Shown: positions 1-11,650 of the stretch, in pieces
How the letters are laid out: every line of letters starts with the position of its first letter
Position numbering within the stretch: position 1 is the first letter of the stretch
Made by a program: the position numbers and the translations under genes
Source of the DNA: Lycium barbarum
Lineage: Eukaryota > Streptophyta > Magnoliopsida > Solanales > Solanaceae
Length of the DNA stretch: 64,000 bases
Reading direction: 5' to 3'
Assembly: GCF_019175385.1 (NCBI RefSeq)
Contig: NC_083341.1
Location: 92,592,321-92,656,320 of the forward strand
Notes under the pieces: model-generated
Told to the model about the DNA's origin: nothing
Databases searched by the model: none
The model's input: the letters and a program-made list of their open reading frames with translations, nothing else

Positions 1-15
1 AGCTGGGTCGTGACA
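1..15 (+). mobile_element. 3' end of a plus-strand LTR, rest outside window
   Basis: The first 15 bases end in GGGTCGTGACA, the same terminus as the plus-strand LTRs ending at 6400, 14694 and 44433. The next bases (CTTAT) would be its target-site duplication. Only the terminus is visible, so this is a call from the end motif alone. Confidence 0.45.
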
Positions 16-656
16 CTTATATGATCCCTATGATATTATTTCCCTACCTATCCATGACTTTCTTACATTCCGGGAACTATGAGTCAACATTGATAAAGAG
101 CTTCTTATGAGATAAAGATGAGAAATATGTCATGAATACGATAATAATGATGATAAGTTTAAGCCTAGAGATTCTACAGCAAGATATGATGTCTATGAAG
201 TTAATGATCCTATTTACGGTCCCTTGATGTTGTTCATGGTGTACACTCACCTTAAAATGTTAGTTCCTTCAAGGTGAGATATGATGAATATGATCACTCC
301 ATAATGTAATCGGGGGTTCTCGACCTTATGTCACCCCGATATTGTTATAGATTGTCTATAAGCTCTAATGCATGTCCTATGACCAATGTTCCAAAAGAAT
401 TACGAGTCTATGTTCATAGAGGATTTCATATGAGATAAAGGTAAGAGATATGCCATAGATACGATGATGGTAATGATGTGCCTAAGTTTAGAGATTATAA
501 AGTCTATCATACGATATTTTTACGAAGTTCATACTACGAATATGGTATGATTTTCATAGATTGTCTTTAAATTCAAATGCATGCTCTATGGAAAGTTATG
601 ATAAGCTTATGAAATGTATGTGATGATAAAAAATTTCCGTAGTAATGGCAATGATA
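16..656 (+). mobile_element. LTR-like segment resembling the interior of solo LTR N1
   Basis: No coding potential is seen. The stretch around 216-350 (a TCACCTTAAAAT word, then AAGGTGAGA, then TAATGTAATCGG and TCACCCCGAT) matches 5255-5350 of solo LTR N1 in the same orientation and order. It lies directly left of the repeat shared by both flanks of element A. It may be part of A's left LTR that the right copy has lost, or a separate nested LTR piece. The sequence does not decide. Confidence 0.45.
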
Positions 657-2290
657 ATGATGAGATATACCGAGCCTTGTTAAGGCCGGGTACGGAAGAA
701 ATGTATGTGATATTGTTGAGCAACTACGTGGCCAAATACGGATATTGTCGAGCCACTACGTGGCCGAATATGGATAACGTTTAACGTGTATGAGCAGATA
801 CGGTACTATGATATACATATATGATACGACGATATATGCGCTTTGATGATACATGTACTATGGTTATATATGATATAGGCATGAAAGATTGACTCATAAT
901 TTTCGGGAAGTAGGAAAGTTATGAAGAGATAGGGAATATCATGTCATAAGAATCATACCTTAGAAAGAAGGGACTAGCCTTACATACCTCTTCGTTTAGC
1001 TACTCTATTACTTGAACGTTCCTCTCCAATATTCACGTTTCTACCTTCAAGAGAGTTTATACCCATATTAGATAATCGATAACATCGGCGTATTTGAACT
1101 AAAGCTATAGAAAATTGAGCAGCATCTCCATTTTTTCTACTACTTCCTCCATATCATATATCAATTCCCAAACGTCAATAATAACATTCATAATATCATC
1201 ATCAATGACTTTAGTCGAATTCATCATTATCCAATCCCCATAATTTCCTCTCAAGGTCATCCATAATCATAATCATAATACAATGTTACATTCATTCTCA
1301 TCTAGTGTTTCTCTCATGCTCCTAACATCATTCATAACGTAGTTACAATCACAACGTGTCAAGAATCATGGTTCATATTAATCTACTACTCACAATTGCC
1401 ACTAATCTAATATTTTGTAACCCATTTTCCATCTTTTTCCATTATCCAAGTGTTTCAACTTTTCAATACCTTAAACAACATGGAATAATCATAAAACTTA
1501 CCTTTGAATGTGTAGGAGCGGGTTTTGGTTGGAAATACTTCACTTGAAGAAAACCCTAGCTTCAACTTCCAAGGGATTTCTTGACTCTGGCAACCCCAAA
1601 GAGCTTCCTTGCACTCTATTCACTTGAATTTATGGTATGAACCTTTGATTTCCCCTTGTATTCTTGAGGATGAAATGTATGAAATATTCTAGAAGCTTGG
1701 AGAGAAGTGGAGAAGTGGAAAGAATGAGAAAATAAAGTGGGAACATGTATTTATAGTTGCAACTTAATCAGTCCGTCGGGACTTATACGGACCACTTATA
1801 CGGTCCGTATAACATTATACGGTCCGTATAAGTGTCTGTGGATCACCACCATGGAAAACATTGTTGCTGTTGGGTTATACGGACCCTTATACGGTCCGTA
1901 TAAAGTTCCACGGTCCGTATAAGGTGGTCATGCAACTCACTGTTTTTCCGAAGTTGTCCTCGTCGTTTCGTTTGATCTCCAATCCTTATACCACCTTTTT
2001 AACACTGGTTTAATACTTCATTAATGATCTAAACACCCTTATAATTCGCCTTCAAGGACTTACCAAACAATTCTTAACGCAATAATTTACGAAACCTTTC
2101 CTAAACACCACTTATAATCCACTTGTCCTTATCATTCCTTATTTCATCAATTCATATAACTTCAAGATCTTATCGTATGGATTCTAAGACCACTAAAAAT
2201 CCATCTTATAGTCTGAAGAACTTCCTGTTACCCTTAACCTCGCATTGCTTCATTTACTATATGATGACATGAAATTTCCAAGGTGTAACA
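657..2290 (-). mobile_element. Element A, left (3') LTR
   Basis: It is near-identical to 8377-9991 and ends at GGTGTAACA, so the minus-strand LTR start is TGTTACACC. It borders a polypurine tract at 2291. It contains a TTATACGG palindrome array (1782-1923) and, on the minus strand, a TATA-like box (about 1749-1756). The part near 661-800 (a CGAGCCTTG...GCCGGGTA block) is in the opposite orientation to the equivalent block in element D's LTR, so this LTR may be a chimera. The ORFs inside it look like chance. Confidence 0.75.
1782..1923. repeat. Palindrome array, TTATACGGTCCGTATAA type (A, left LTR)
   Basis: Several copies of the perfect palindrome TTATACGGTCCGTATAA and its halves occur within about 140 bases. 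They lie 370-510 bases from the LTR 5' end and directly upstream, in element orientation, of the TATA-like box. The same array occurs in the right copy (about 9501-9625) and in both LTRs of element D. Confidence 0.85.
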
Positions 2291-2327
2291 CTCTTCTCCC
2301 CTTTTGGAACATTCATTCTCGAATGTT
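2291..2327 (-). promoter_or_regulatory. Element A polypurine tract plus conserved inverted repeat
   Basis: On the minus strand AAAAGGGGAGAAGAG runs up to the 3' LTR. This is the expected primer for plus-strand DNA synthesis. Behind it, at 2308-2327, lies an inverted repeat with AACATTC and GAATGTT arms. It is also found at the same distance from the LTR in elements B, LARD, D and M. Confidence 0.8.
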
Positions 2328-2529
2328 AAGCACTTGGGAATTATACGAAAATTTCGTCGGAGTTTCCCCTGTAATATGGCACTACCATCCTGTCACAACA
2401 GCCCATAATAATATTTCGTCACAGGGCTACAACACAATAGCAATATAAGTTTGCCACACACGACCCATATGCATAAAAAGTAAACATACATACCTCATAA
2501 CCTTGATGTTTCATCTTGGATCTCTTCTG

Positions 2530-3000
2530 GGGGTTTGAATAAGTGCGGGTACCTGGACTTCATACTCTCTTCTGCTTCCCAAGTCATTTCTTCTCAGTTG
2601 TCGTTCCGCCATAAGACTTTAACTGAGGCTACTTTCTTATTTCGAAGTCTTCGTACTTGCCTGTCTAATATGGTAATGGGCACTTTTTCATAGACTAGAT
2701 TTTCTGTCAATTGAACATCACTTATTGGAACAATTCTCGTAGGATCACCAACACACTTGCGGAGCATTGAGACATGGAAAACTTGATGGACTGATTCAAG
2801 TTCTGGAGGCAAGTCCAATTCATAAGCTACTTGACCCACCTTATGGATGATCTTATAGGGTCCAATGTATCGAGGACTTAACTTTCCTTTCTTGCCAAAT
2901 CTAATCACACCCTTCATCGGTGACACCTTCAAGAATACCCAATCATCAACTTGAAATTCTAGGTCTCGCTGGCGGTTATCCGCATAAGATTTTTGGCGAC
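2530..3000 (-). pseudogene. Element A pol, integrase C-terminus and chromodomain
   Basis: The minus-strand translation reads as the C-terminal part of a gypsy integrase (the SPMKGV, GKLSPRYIGPY and VFHVSMLRKC motifs). A chromodomain-like end follows, with LDRQVRRLR, VKVLWRN and, past a stop, EEMTWEAE...RYPHLF. The stop near 2597 sits where element M has Arg (CGA), consistent with CGA to TGA deamination. The upstream part of the same gene resumes at 6406, beyond solo LTR N1. From 2328 to 2530 there is only a 3' untranslated stretch, similar to 31719-31930 in element D. Confidence 0.85.
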
Positions 3001-3005
3001 TTTGG

Positions 3006-6000
3006 TGTTATATCCTGTATTTTTGAACGTCAGATTAATTACTGAGGTGGGACCCACACATCGAGATTTTTTTTGGGACATCTGAAAATTCATATGAATC
3101 ACATATGAGAAGTTAAACACAACTCAAGAAGGACCCTTGGGCCAAATCAAAGTGGAAGTCCTCCAAACGAATATTTTAAGAAAACGTTTTCGGGTGATCT
3201 GACTTCAAGGGGCAAAGACGGTATTATAAGTTTGGAATTTGGAAAAGTACCAAGAACTAGAAGTTGTAGATAATTGAATTAGCTTTCCAACCATAGGTCG
3301 TGGGTCCCCAGGTGACTTCGGTACAAGGAGATATGAACATTTTAAGGTCGAAAGGTCAGTGGGCTAGGCCCAACTCGGGACCAAACCGAGTTGGCCCAAA
3401 AAAATCAAAAACAATAATAAGGCCCAAATTTGTGAGGCCCAACCGGCCATGGTTATGGCCCAAGCCCATATTAAATAAAAGTTGGTCAATAAATAAGATG
3501 ACTAAGTCATCTTATTCCACATAATGTTCTAGAAATTTCAAGAAAAGCAAGAACAAGAGAGAGAGGAGAAAAACTTAAGGCCATTTCGGCCAAGAGCAAT
3601 TTTCACAAGAAACATTTGCAAAAATTCTCCAAAAATCATTTTCTACCAAGTAAAGGGTGCTTAACAAGGTGGATTTGTTGTTGGAGCAAGAAAGATTCAA
3701 AATCATACAAGTTGTCAAGTTGTAGTCAAGTGAGAAGTTGAAGAAGAAAGGTGAGTTTTGATCTTATTTTATGTGTTATATATGGTTTATATGTGTTGTA
3801 GTATGCTAAAATGGATGAAATTCATGAAGGAGAGAAATATAGTATATGGCCGTGTATATATATATATGTGTGTAGGAGTCATGCTTCAATTATTTTAATT
3901 AGTGTTTAGTTGTTATTGTTGTGAATGATATGTAGAAAATGGAAGTTGAATGAGTTTGGAGAGATTGTAGTGGCGTATACATGTTGGAGCCGTGTGAGTG
4001 TGCATGGTATATGTGGTCGTGTATACTTGATGTATAGTCGTGTATATTGGTGAGTTGTGAAGGAATAATGAGTGAGTTGTAATTAATATCTTAATCGTTG
4101 TGTTGTAGATGTTATATCGCAAATAAAGACTTGATAAGTTTGGTGAGGTATTGGCAATTGGAAGTTTGTGTAAATTGAAAATAATGTTTTTGTATGGAAG
4201 ACATGTAATGGTATTACTATGATGTTGTTGGAATATATGTATTATAAGGTTATTGTTGTTTCATTGGAATTGGAGAGTATTGAAGGAGGTAGAATGTGAA
4301 TTGAAGTGTTGGAATGCACCTTGAATGGAATATGTGAATTTTTAGTGTGATTGTTGAATTATGTTAATAGTTTGGCCGGGTTTGAATTCCCGGATTGTGA
4401 TTGATGAGAATTTGGCTATGTTGAATGTTGAGGATGGTATATTTACAGAGGAAGTGCTGCCGAAATTTCGGTAGCCAAGTGGTTTCTTAAGATTCTAACT
4501 CTAAGTACCCTAATGAAAGTTTGGGTAAATGTGACCAATTTGCAGATTTTGACGAGATTGCAACGTGAATTCGGAATAGAAAAAGAAGCGGAAAGAGGTA
4601 TGTAAGGCTTCACTCTTCTTTCTATGGCATGTCTTAGTTGAGATAAGTTGGGTACGAGCCTCGGGGACAACTCGGTTCCCCGGAATCAGCACCTAAAGTT
4701 TTCCACTTTTTGTTCAATAGAATTGAACTAGAAAGTGTGCAAATGATGGAAAGACCTCTTAAACCCTTAGAACTTGCACGAGTGGGACCCGATTACCCTA
4801 GAACCCTCACAAGTAATGACATGACACGTAATATATGTAAATAATATACGTCACCCAATCCGGCCCGAGGTGGGCCCGCTACTCTCGGATTGTTTCTTAC
4901 AGTCTTGCTTGACTTACTTGAAGTGAATCCAAAGGGAACTTTTATCCCGATTTCGTTACCAAATGATAAGTACTGTGACTCCTCTAACGAGGGCACTTCT
5001 ATGACGATAATGATAACAATGATGTTAGATAAGAGAATATGCCTATGATACGTACTACCGGAACGACTCTATGACTAAGATGACTAAGCTAAGTATCTTA
5101 TGTAAACATGAAAATGATAAAACTAATTTTTGAATATTATTTATATTTCCTATCTATGACTTTATTTTCTAAAAGATTTCAAAGTCTATGAACTGTCATC
5201 TATGATGCCCCGATTTCATTCTACGTTTACTTTAATATTATTCCCCGTTGATAGTCTCACCTTAAAATACTCGTTCCTTCAAGGTGAGACAAAGCGATCA
5301 CGAGTATTCTATAATGTAATCGGAGGTTACCGACTTTACGTCACTCCGATGACTACATGATGCTTCTTTGGGCTCTCCTGCGTGCATATGAGATATATGT
5401 TTATAGGATACGTAAACGCATATAAGACATGTAAATGTATGTAGGATATGCGTATATATTTTTAAAATATGCACATGACGAAAGAGCTAGAGCGCTATAG
5501 ACGCTGATGTACCTACATGACACACGTATATGTATATGATAAAAGAGCTAGAGCGCTATAGACGTTGATATATGTACATGATATATGCATATGTATACGG
5601 GGGGAAATGGAGGTAAGGGCAGAGCGTTATGAACGCATATCCACCTGATCAGTTGGCATTACATGATATGATATCGTCCCGGACGCGGGATGCCCGGACG
5701 CCGGATGTGTATATTTATGGTTAAATGGATCGGCTGCCGACGCCTCGGCAATATGAGATATCCTATTTTATATGTATATGTATATGAACAAGGAAAGATT
5801 CTTAAAGGAAAGCTAAGTACGCATAGCACCTGCCAAGGGTATATATATATACAGGTTATGTTTCTATCCCAGGACATGTGTTGTAACTCTCTTATGTCAT
5901 TATACATGATTCATATTTTCTGTATATTACTATTCATGCCTTACATACTCGGTACACTATTCGTACTGACGTCCCTTCTTGTGGACGCTGCGTTTCATGC

Positions 6001-6400
6001 CGCGCAGGTCAGCAGACAGGCGGATTTGATCCTTAGAAGCTCTACCAGCAGTGTTGACAGTGCTCCAGTTATTCCGGAGCCTCACTTCCTTGGTACTATT
6101 TTGTGTATATATATTCGGGCATGGCAGTACTCAGCCCTTTCTATGTATAAGTGTACTACGTCTAGAGGCTCGTAGACAGTTAAGTACAGTTAGATATATG
6201 GTGTTTTGGCATGTTAATGTTGATGTATAAGTGATAACGAAGTTTATTAGTCTATGTTCAGAATGACGCCGCTAATGTTAATATTAAAAAAAAATGGCTC
6301 TGTTTACATGGCTTGCTAAGAGGTAAAGGTAAAACGATAGACAAGGGGTGCTCGGTACAAGTATCGGGTACTCGTCACGGCCCCTAGTTGGGTCGTGACA
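3006..6400 (+). mobile_element. Solo LTR N1 inside element A pol
   Basis: This 3,395-base unit begins TGTTATATCC and ends GGGTCGTGACA. It is flanked by a perfect TSD, TTTGG, at 3001-3005 and 6401-6405. Removing it rejoins the integrase of element A. Internal landmarks are inverted CCAACTCGG/CCGAGTTGG arms (3370-3394) and the conserved 3' block (5941-6010). There is no PBS, PPT or coding region, so it is a solo LTR left by recombination between two LTRs. Its 5' 400 bases resemble those of N2 and of the LARD LTRs. The small ORFs in it show no recognisable product. Confidence 0.92.
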
Positions 6401-6405
6401 TTTGG

Positions 6406-8376
6406 GCTGTCAACAATCGATCTCGGATCACCTTGACTTTTTCTACTGCTTGTTCAATCAATCAGGGCCTATTACCTATACTTCTCCTATTTCAAACCAT
6501 CCAATTGGAGATCTGCACTTCCTTCCATATAAAGCTTCTTACGGAGTCATTTGGATACTTGAATGGTAGCTATTGTTGTATGCCAACTCGATTAGAGATA
6601 AGTGGTCATCCCAACTACCACAGAATTATAGTACACATGCTCGTAGCATATCCTCCAAGGTCTGAATGGTACGTTCGGCTTGCCCATCAGTTTGCGGATG
6701 AAATGCCGTACTAAGCTTCACTTGAGTACCTAGACCTTCTTGGAAGGATTTCCAGAACTTGGGTATAAATTGCGCTCCTCTATCTGTGATAATGGATATC
6801 GGAATGCCAAGAAGTCGCACAATTTCTTTAAGATACAACCTTGCATAATCTTCAGCCGAGTATGTGGTTCTGACTGGAAGAAAATGAGTCGCTTTCATGA
6901 GTCTGTCCACAATTACCAATATGGAATCATACTTGCCTCGGGAATGGGGTAACCCCACAGCAAAATCCATATTGATCACTTCCCATTTCCAAGTAGGGAT
7001 TTCCATTGCTTGGAATAATCCTCCTGGCTTTTGATGTTCGATTTTCACTTGCTGGCAATTTGGACATTGAGCTACAAATTCTACTATGTCTCTCTTCATG
7101 CCATCCCACCAATATATCAACTTGAGATCATGATACATCTTTGTTGCACCTGGGTGAATAGAATACCGAGAATAATGAGCTTCTTCTAAAATTCAACGGC
7201 GCAATTCTGCAACATTCGGAACGCATAGCCTGCCTCGGTATCTAAGAATTCCATCCATAGAAGTTTCAAATGGAGACTTCTCTTTTTCATGAAATGTGTC
7301 TCTGTAATGGCTCAAATGAGGACCTTCATATTAAGGCTCTTTCACATCCATATTCAAGGACGAAACAATGGGATTATTAATACCAATCCCTGTACTACCT
7401 GTATCAATTATACGTACACCAAGATTAGCTAGTTGGTGGAGCTCATGAATCAACTCTTTCTTTTACGGTGGGGCTTTACAGAGGCGGCCCATTGATCGGC
7501 AGCTAAGCGCATCAGCTACTACATTTGCCTTTCCGGGGTGGTATAAAATGCTCACACCATAATCATTCAATAATTCTAACCACCGCCTCTGCCGCAGATT
7601 TAACTCCTTCTGTTTGAAGATGTATTGAAGACTCTTGTGATCTGTATAAATATCGACATGAACTCCATACAAGTAGTGTCTCCACAACTTTAATGCATGG
7701 ATAACCACAGCCAATTCGAGATCATGAGTTGGGTGGTTCTTTTCATGTTTCCGCAGCTGTCTCGAAGCCTACGCGATGACTTTACCGTGTTGCATTAACA
7801 CACATCCTAACCTAACACCGGAGACATCACAATATACAACATAGCCATCTGGCCCTTCTGGGAGTGTCAAGACTGGGGCTGAGGTTAATCTGTCTTTCAA
7901 TACTTGAAAACTGCGTTCACAAGCATCATTCCACTGAAACTTAGCTGACTTTTGGGTTAGTTTCATTAATTGTACTGAAATAGAGGAAAATCCGTCTATG
8001 AACCTTCTATAGTACCCTGCCAATCCCAGAAAACTAGGACTTCTGTAGGCGTCGTAAGCTTTGGCCAAGTCTTCACAGCTTCAATTTTCTGAGTATCAAC
8101 TCGAATGCCATCATCAGAAATAACATGACCCAGAAATGTCACAGAATTCAGCCAAAACTCGCACTTTGAAAATTTTGCATACAATTCTCGAGTTCAAAGA
8201 ATTCCAAGGACAATACGTAAATGATCTGCATGCTCTGACTCTCTGCGAGAGTATACCATAATGTCGTCAATGAACACTATTGTGAATAAATCTAAGAGAG
8301 GCCTGAATACATTATTCATCAAATTCATAAACACTGCCGGAGCAATGGTTAAACTAAATGACATCACCCGGAATTC
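6406..8376 (-). pseudogene. Element A pol: RT C-terminus, RNase H and integrase
   Basis: Read on the minus strand from 8376 down, it begins within reverse transcriptase (FRVMSF, then an FIDD catalytic motif). It continues through the connection domain (LGHVIS, GYYRRF), RNase H (YCDVSG, YTDHKS, NVVADAL) and the HHCC zinc-finger part of integrase (CPNCQQVK). The integrase core at 6626-7138 keeps all three acidic residues, in MDF, TDRG and AERT contexts. Several frameshifts and stops break the frame between these blocks, for instance near 7180-7460 and 8068-8190. It is a decayed chromovirus pol, truncated at the 5' end by the deletion at 8376/8377. Confidence 0.88.
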
Positions 8377-9991
8377 ATGATGAGATATACCGAGCCTTGT
8401 TAAGGCCGGGTACGGAAGAAATGTATGTGATATTGTCGAGCAACTACGTGGCCAAATACGGATATTGTCGAGCCACTACGTGGCCGAATACGGATAACGT
8501 TTAACGTGTATGAGCAGATACGGTACTATGATATACATATATGATACGACGATATATGCGCTTTGATGATACATGTACTATGGTTATATATGATTTAGGC
8601 ATGAAAGATTGACTCATAATTTTCGGGAAGTAGGAAAGTTATGAAGAGATAGGGAATATCATGTCATAAGAATCATACCTTAGAAAGAAGGGACTAGCCT
8701 TACATACCTCTTCATTTAGCTACTCTATTGCTTGAACGTTCCTCTCCAATATTCACATTTCTACCTTCAAGAGAGTTTATACCCAGATTAGATAATCGAT
8801 AACATCGACGTATTTGAACTAAACCTATAGAAAATTGAGCAGCATCTCCTTTGTTTCTACTACTTCCTCCATATCATATATCAATTCCCAAACGTCAACA
8901 ATAACATTCATAATATCATCATCAATGACTTTAGTCGAATTCATCATTATCCAATCCCCACAATTTCCTCTCAAGGTCATCCATAATCATAATCATAATA
9001 CAACGTTACATTCATTCTCATCTAATGTTTCTCTCATGCTCCTAACATCATTCATAACGTAGGTACAATCACAACGTGTCAAGAATCATGGTTCATATTA
9101 ATCTACTACACACAATTGCCACTAATCTCATATTTTGTAACCCATTTTCCATCTTTTTCCATAATCCAAGTGTTTCAACTTTTCAATACCTTAAACAACA
9201 TGGAATAATCATAAAACTCACCTTTGAATGTGTAGGAGCGGGTTTTGGTTGGCAATACTTCACTTGAAGAAAACCCTAGCTTCAACTTCTAAGGGATTTC
9301 TTGACTCTAGCAACCCCAAAGAGCTTCCTTGCACTCTATTCACTTGAATTTATGGTATGAACCTTTGATTTCTCCTTGTATTCTTGAGGATGAAATGTAT
9401 GGAATATTCTAGAAGCTTGGAGAGAAGTGGAGAAGTGGAAAGAATGAGAAAATAAAGTGGGAACATGTATTTATAGTTGCAACTTAATCAGTCCGTCGGG
9501 ACTTATACGGACCACTTATACGGTCCGTATAAGTGTCCGTGGTTCACCACCATGGAAAACATTATTGTTGTTGGGTTATACAGACCCTTATACGGTCCGT
9601 ATAAAGTTCCACGGTCCGTATAAGGTGGTCATGTGACTCACAGTTTTTCCGAAGTTGTCCTCGTCGTTTCGTTTGATCTCCAATCCTTATAACACCTTTT
9701 TAACACTGTTTTAATACTTCATTAATGATCTAAACACCCTTATAACTCGCCTTCAAGGCCTTACCAAACAATTCTTAACGCAATAATTTACGAAACCTTT
9801 CCTAAAACCCACTTATAATCCACTTGTCCTTATCATTCCTTATTTCATCAATTCATATAACTTCAAGATCTTAACGTATGGATTCTAAGACCACTAAATA
9901 TCCGTCTTATAGTCTGAAGAACTTCCTGTTACCCTTAACCTCGCATTTCTTCATTCACTACATGACGACATGAAATTTCCAAGGTGTAACA
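8377..9991 (-). mobile_element. Element A, right (5') LTR, truncated
   Basis: Direct repeat of 657-2290 with only scattered differences. It ends in GGTGTAACA at 9991. On the other side it stops abruptly against reverse transcriptase coding sequence, so the LTR 3' end, PBS, gag and protease have been deleted. ATGATGA is shared around the junction and may be microhomology. The TTATACGG palindrome array recurs at about 9501-9625. Confidence 0.8.
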
Positions 9992-11265
9992 AATATATCC
10001 ATTCTTAAATTACTTCCAAAACAGCCCAATATATTTTCGTATACCAATGCTTGTATACACTTCTTTATTTTTGTATATACATCGTATAATGGCAACAAAA
10101 ACAATAACAACAACTACAACTAAAACCAATCCCCATGATAATCCAGCCCACAAAGAAAATCATAACAACCACCAAACAGCCCACATGATAACGACAACAA
10201 TTTATCCGACTTCCGCTATAACTTTCGTATTTATTTCATCTAGCAATGTAGATATGACTCGGATAACTCAAATACATCTCAGAGAGAAGATTTCTTACCT
10301 TAATTGCCAAGAACTACTCTTCTTCCATCTTACTTTACTTTGAAGAAAACCCAGATTCGACAACACGACAAACGGAACATCGCGATCGACGTACCGGGCA
10401 AAACTCTTATGTTGTTCTTGAGATAAAAATTGCACTTTCCTTCCATAAAATTACAAGTTCTGTTGCTGCTATACCTGTATAGCTCACGTTGCAGCACTAT
10501 ATTCATACCAACTAATGTTACAGCATATTACTCCTCTTAACCCCAAAAGCCAAGAATGTTATGTTTGCAATTTTAAGTGGACTTTCCTCTCTTTCCACGT
10601 GTCATATTGCACTTAATGTGCACTTGACTCATCAAGCTCATTCAAGAATAATTCAGCCACCTATTGGCCTAATTAACACCATGTGGCAGCCCAACAAGGA
10701 TACTTATCCATTTTGCTCTAATTAGCACCATAATTAATTTTGTACTCTCCCACTTTATTCCAACACTTAACCAATTTTCCGTATAGTTAATTTCTTGATT
10801 CCAATTCACTTATGTAATAATCATTTTTACCACACTTCATATACTCATTATCATAATCATTTAGTATAACATAGTCCATAGCCTCATTTGCCACACATAA
10901 AATATTATTTTCAATCATCGTCGTCACACTTTTTTTTTGTCTTAAATCATTTCGGGACTTCATTCCTTGTATACATCGAGTTCTTGATTTTCATGCTTGA
11001 ATACGACCAAATCCTCAGGGCTCGGGTAAATTGTTCAATTTCCTAGTACATAAATACGAAATATTATAGCTTGGACCGTATTTCATTCAAATAAATTGCA
11101 AACCTTGACGAAACTTATTTTATCCGAGTCATTTGACTTCTAATCCTTTGAATACATCTGTACCGTCACTCTAACCACCTATAAGATTGAGGGATAACCT
11201 CTCTTCCATTACTAATGTCATTTAACGTGCACGCTTTCCAACGCATGAATACACGGGATGTAACA
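9992..11265 (-). mobile_element. Element B, left (3') LTR, partial
   Basis: Nearly the same sequence as 16128-17405, ending GGGATGTAACA. The missing outer part of this LTR should lie beyond element A, to the left of the window. The 98-codon ORF in it recurs in the right LTR as a 99-codon version, but it is low in complexity (Thr/Asn-rich) and is probably chance. Confidence 0.8.
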
Positions 11266-11301
11266 TCCTTTCCCCCTGTACAACATTCGTCCTCGAATGT
11301 T
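11266..11301 (-). promoter_or_regulatory. Element B polypurine tract plus conserved inverted repeat
   Basis: On the minus strand TACAGGGGGAAAGGA abuts the LTR. It is preceded at 11282-11301 by the AACATTCG/CGAATGTT inverted repeat, 17 bases from the LTR boundary. Confidence 0.8.
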
Positions 11302-11650
11302 AAACTAGTCCTGTATAAGTATACTGGTTATGGTGATCTCATAACGAATCAATTGTAACTCGAACTCACCTATCATGTTGTGCCTCTCTTTACTTAGCCT
11401 AATGCCATTCTCCATTTGACATCTGTTAATATGGAATTTCCAAAGAAAGTGGTCGTAATTCAGCTACTTTCGCCATTATCTACAGCTTACTATATCCATC
11501 TACGTTTGAAGCTTAGGTCGAGTTTTTCTTGTTTTGGAGTTATCTTTCCAATAACACTATAGAATAGGAGATGTCTTTCCTTTGGGTAGGTTTACCATCG
11601 CATACTGGTTCCTCTTCTTGTCTCTCTTCTAATTTTTATAGGTCTACTTT
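11302..11650 (-). other. Element B interior, part 1 (non-coding)
   Basis: I see no coding region, tRNA or repeat here. The sequence is T/C-rich on the plus strand. It resumes after solo LTR N2 at 14700-14835, where it also shows nothing recognisable up to the right LTR. Confidence 0.5.

Larger units (their letters stand above)
657..9991 (-). mobile_element. Element A: Ty3/gypsy chromovirus with a large 5' deletion
   Basis: A direct repeat of about 1.6 kb (657-2290 and 8377-9991) flanks a minus-strand interior. The interior starts at the left repeat with a polypurine tract and a conserved inverted repeat. It then reads, on the minus strand, as reverse transcriptase C-terminus, RNase H, integrase and chromodomain. 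Gag, protease, the start of reverse transcriptase, the primer-binding site and the LTR 3' end are missing: the right LTR copy joins reverse transcriptase directly at 8376/8377. Solo LTR N1 splits the pol. A sits inside the left LTR of element B, whose sequence resumes at 9992. Confidence 0.8.

Noticed and set aside
5690..6175. 161-codon plus-strand ORF in solo LTR N1
   Set aside because: It overlaps the conserved LTR 3' block and has no recognisable domain. Related LTRs do not keep the frame.
10047..10343. 98-codon Thr-rich ORF conserved in both B LTRs (16183-16482)
   Set aside because: The conservation follows from LTR duplication. It is low-complexity ACA/ACT repeats and lies antisense to the element.
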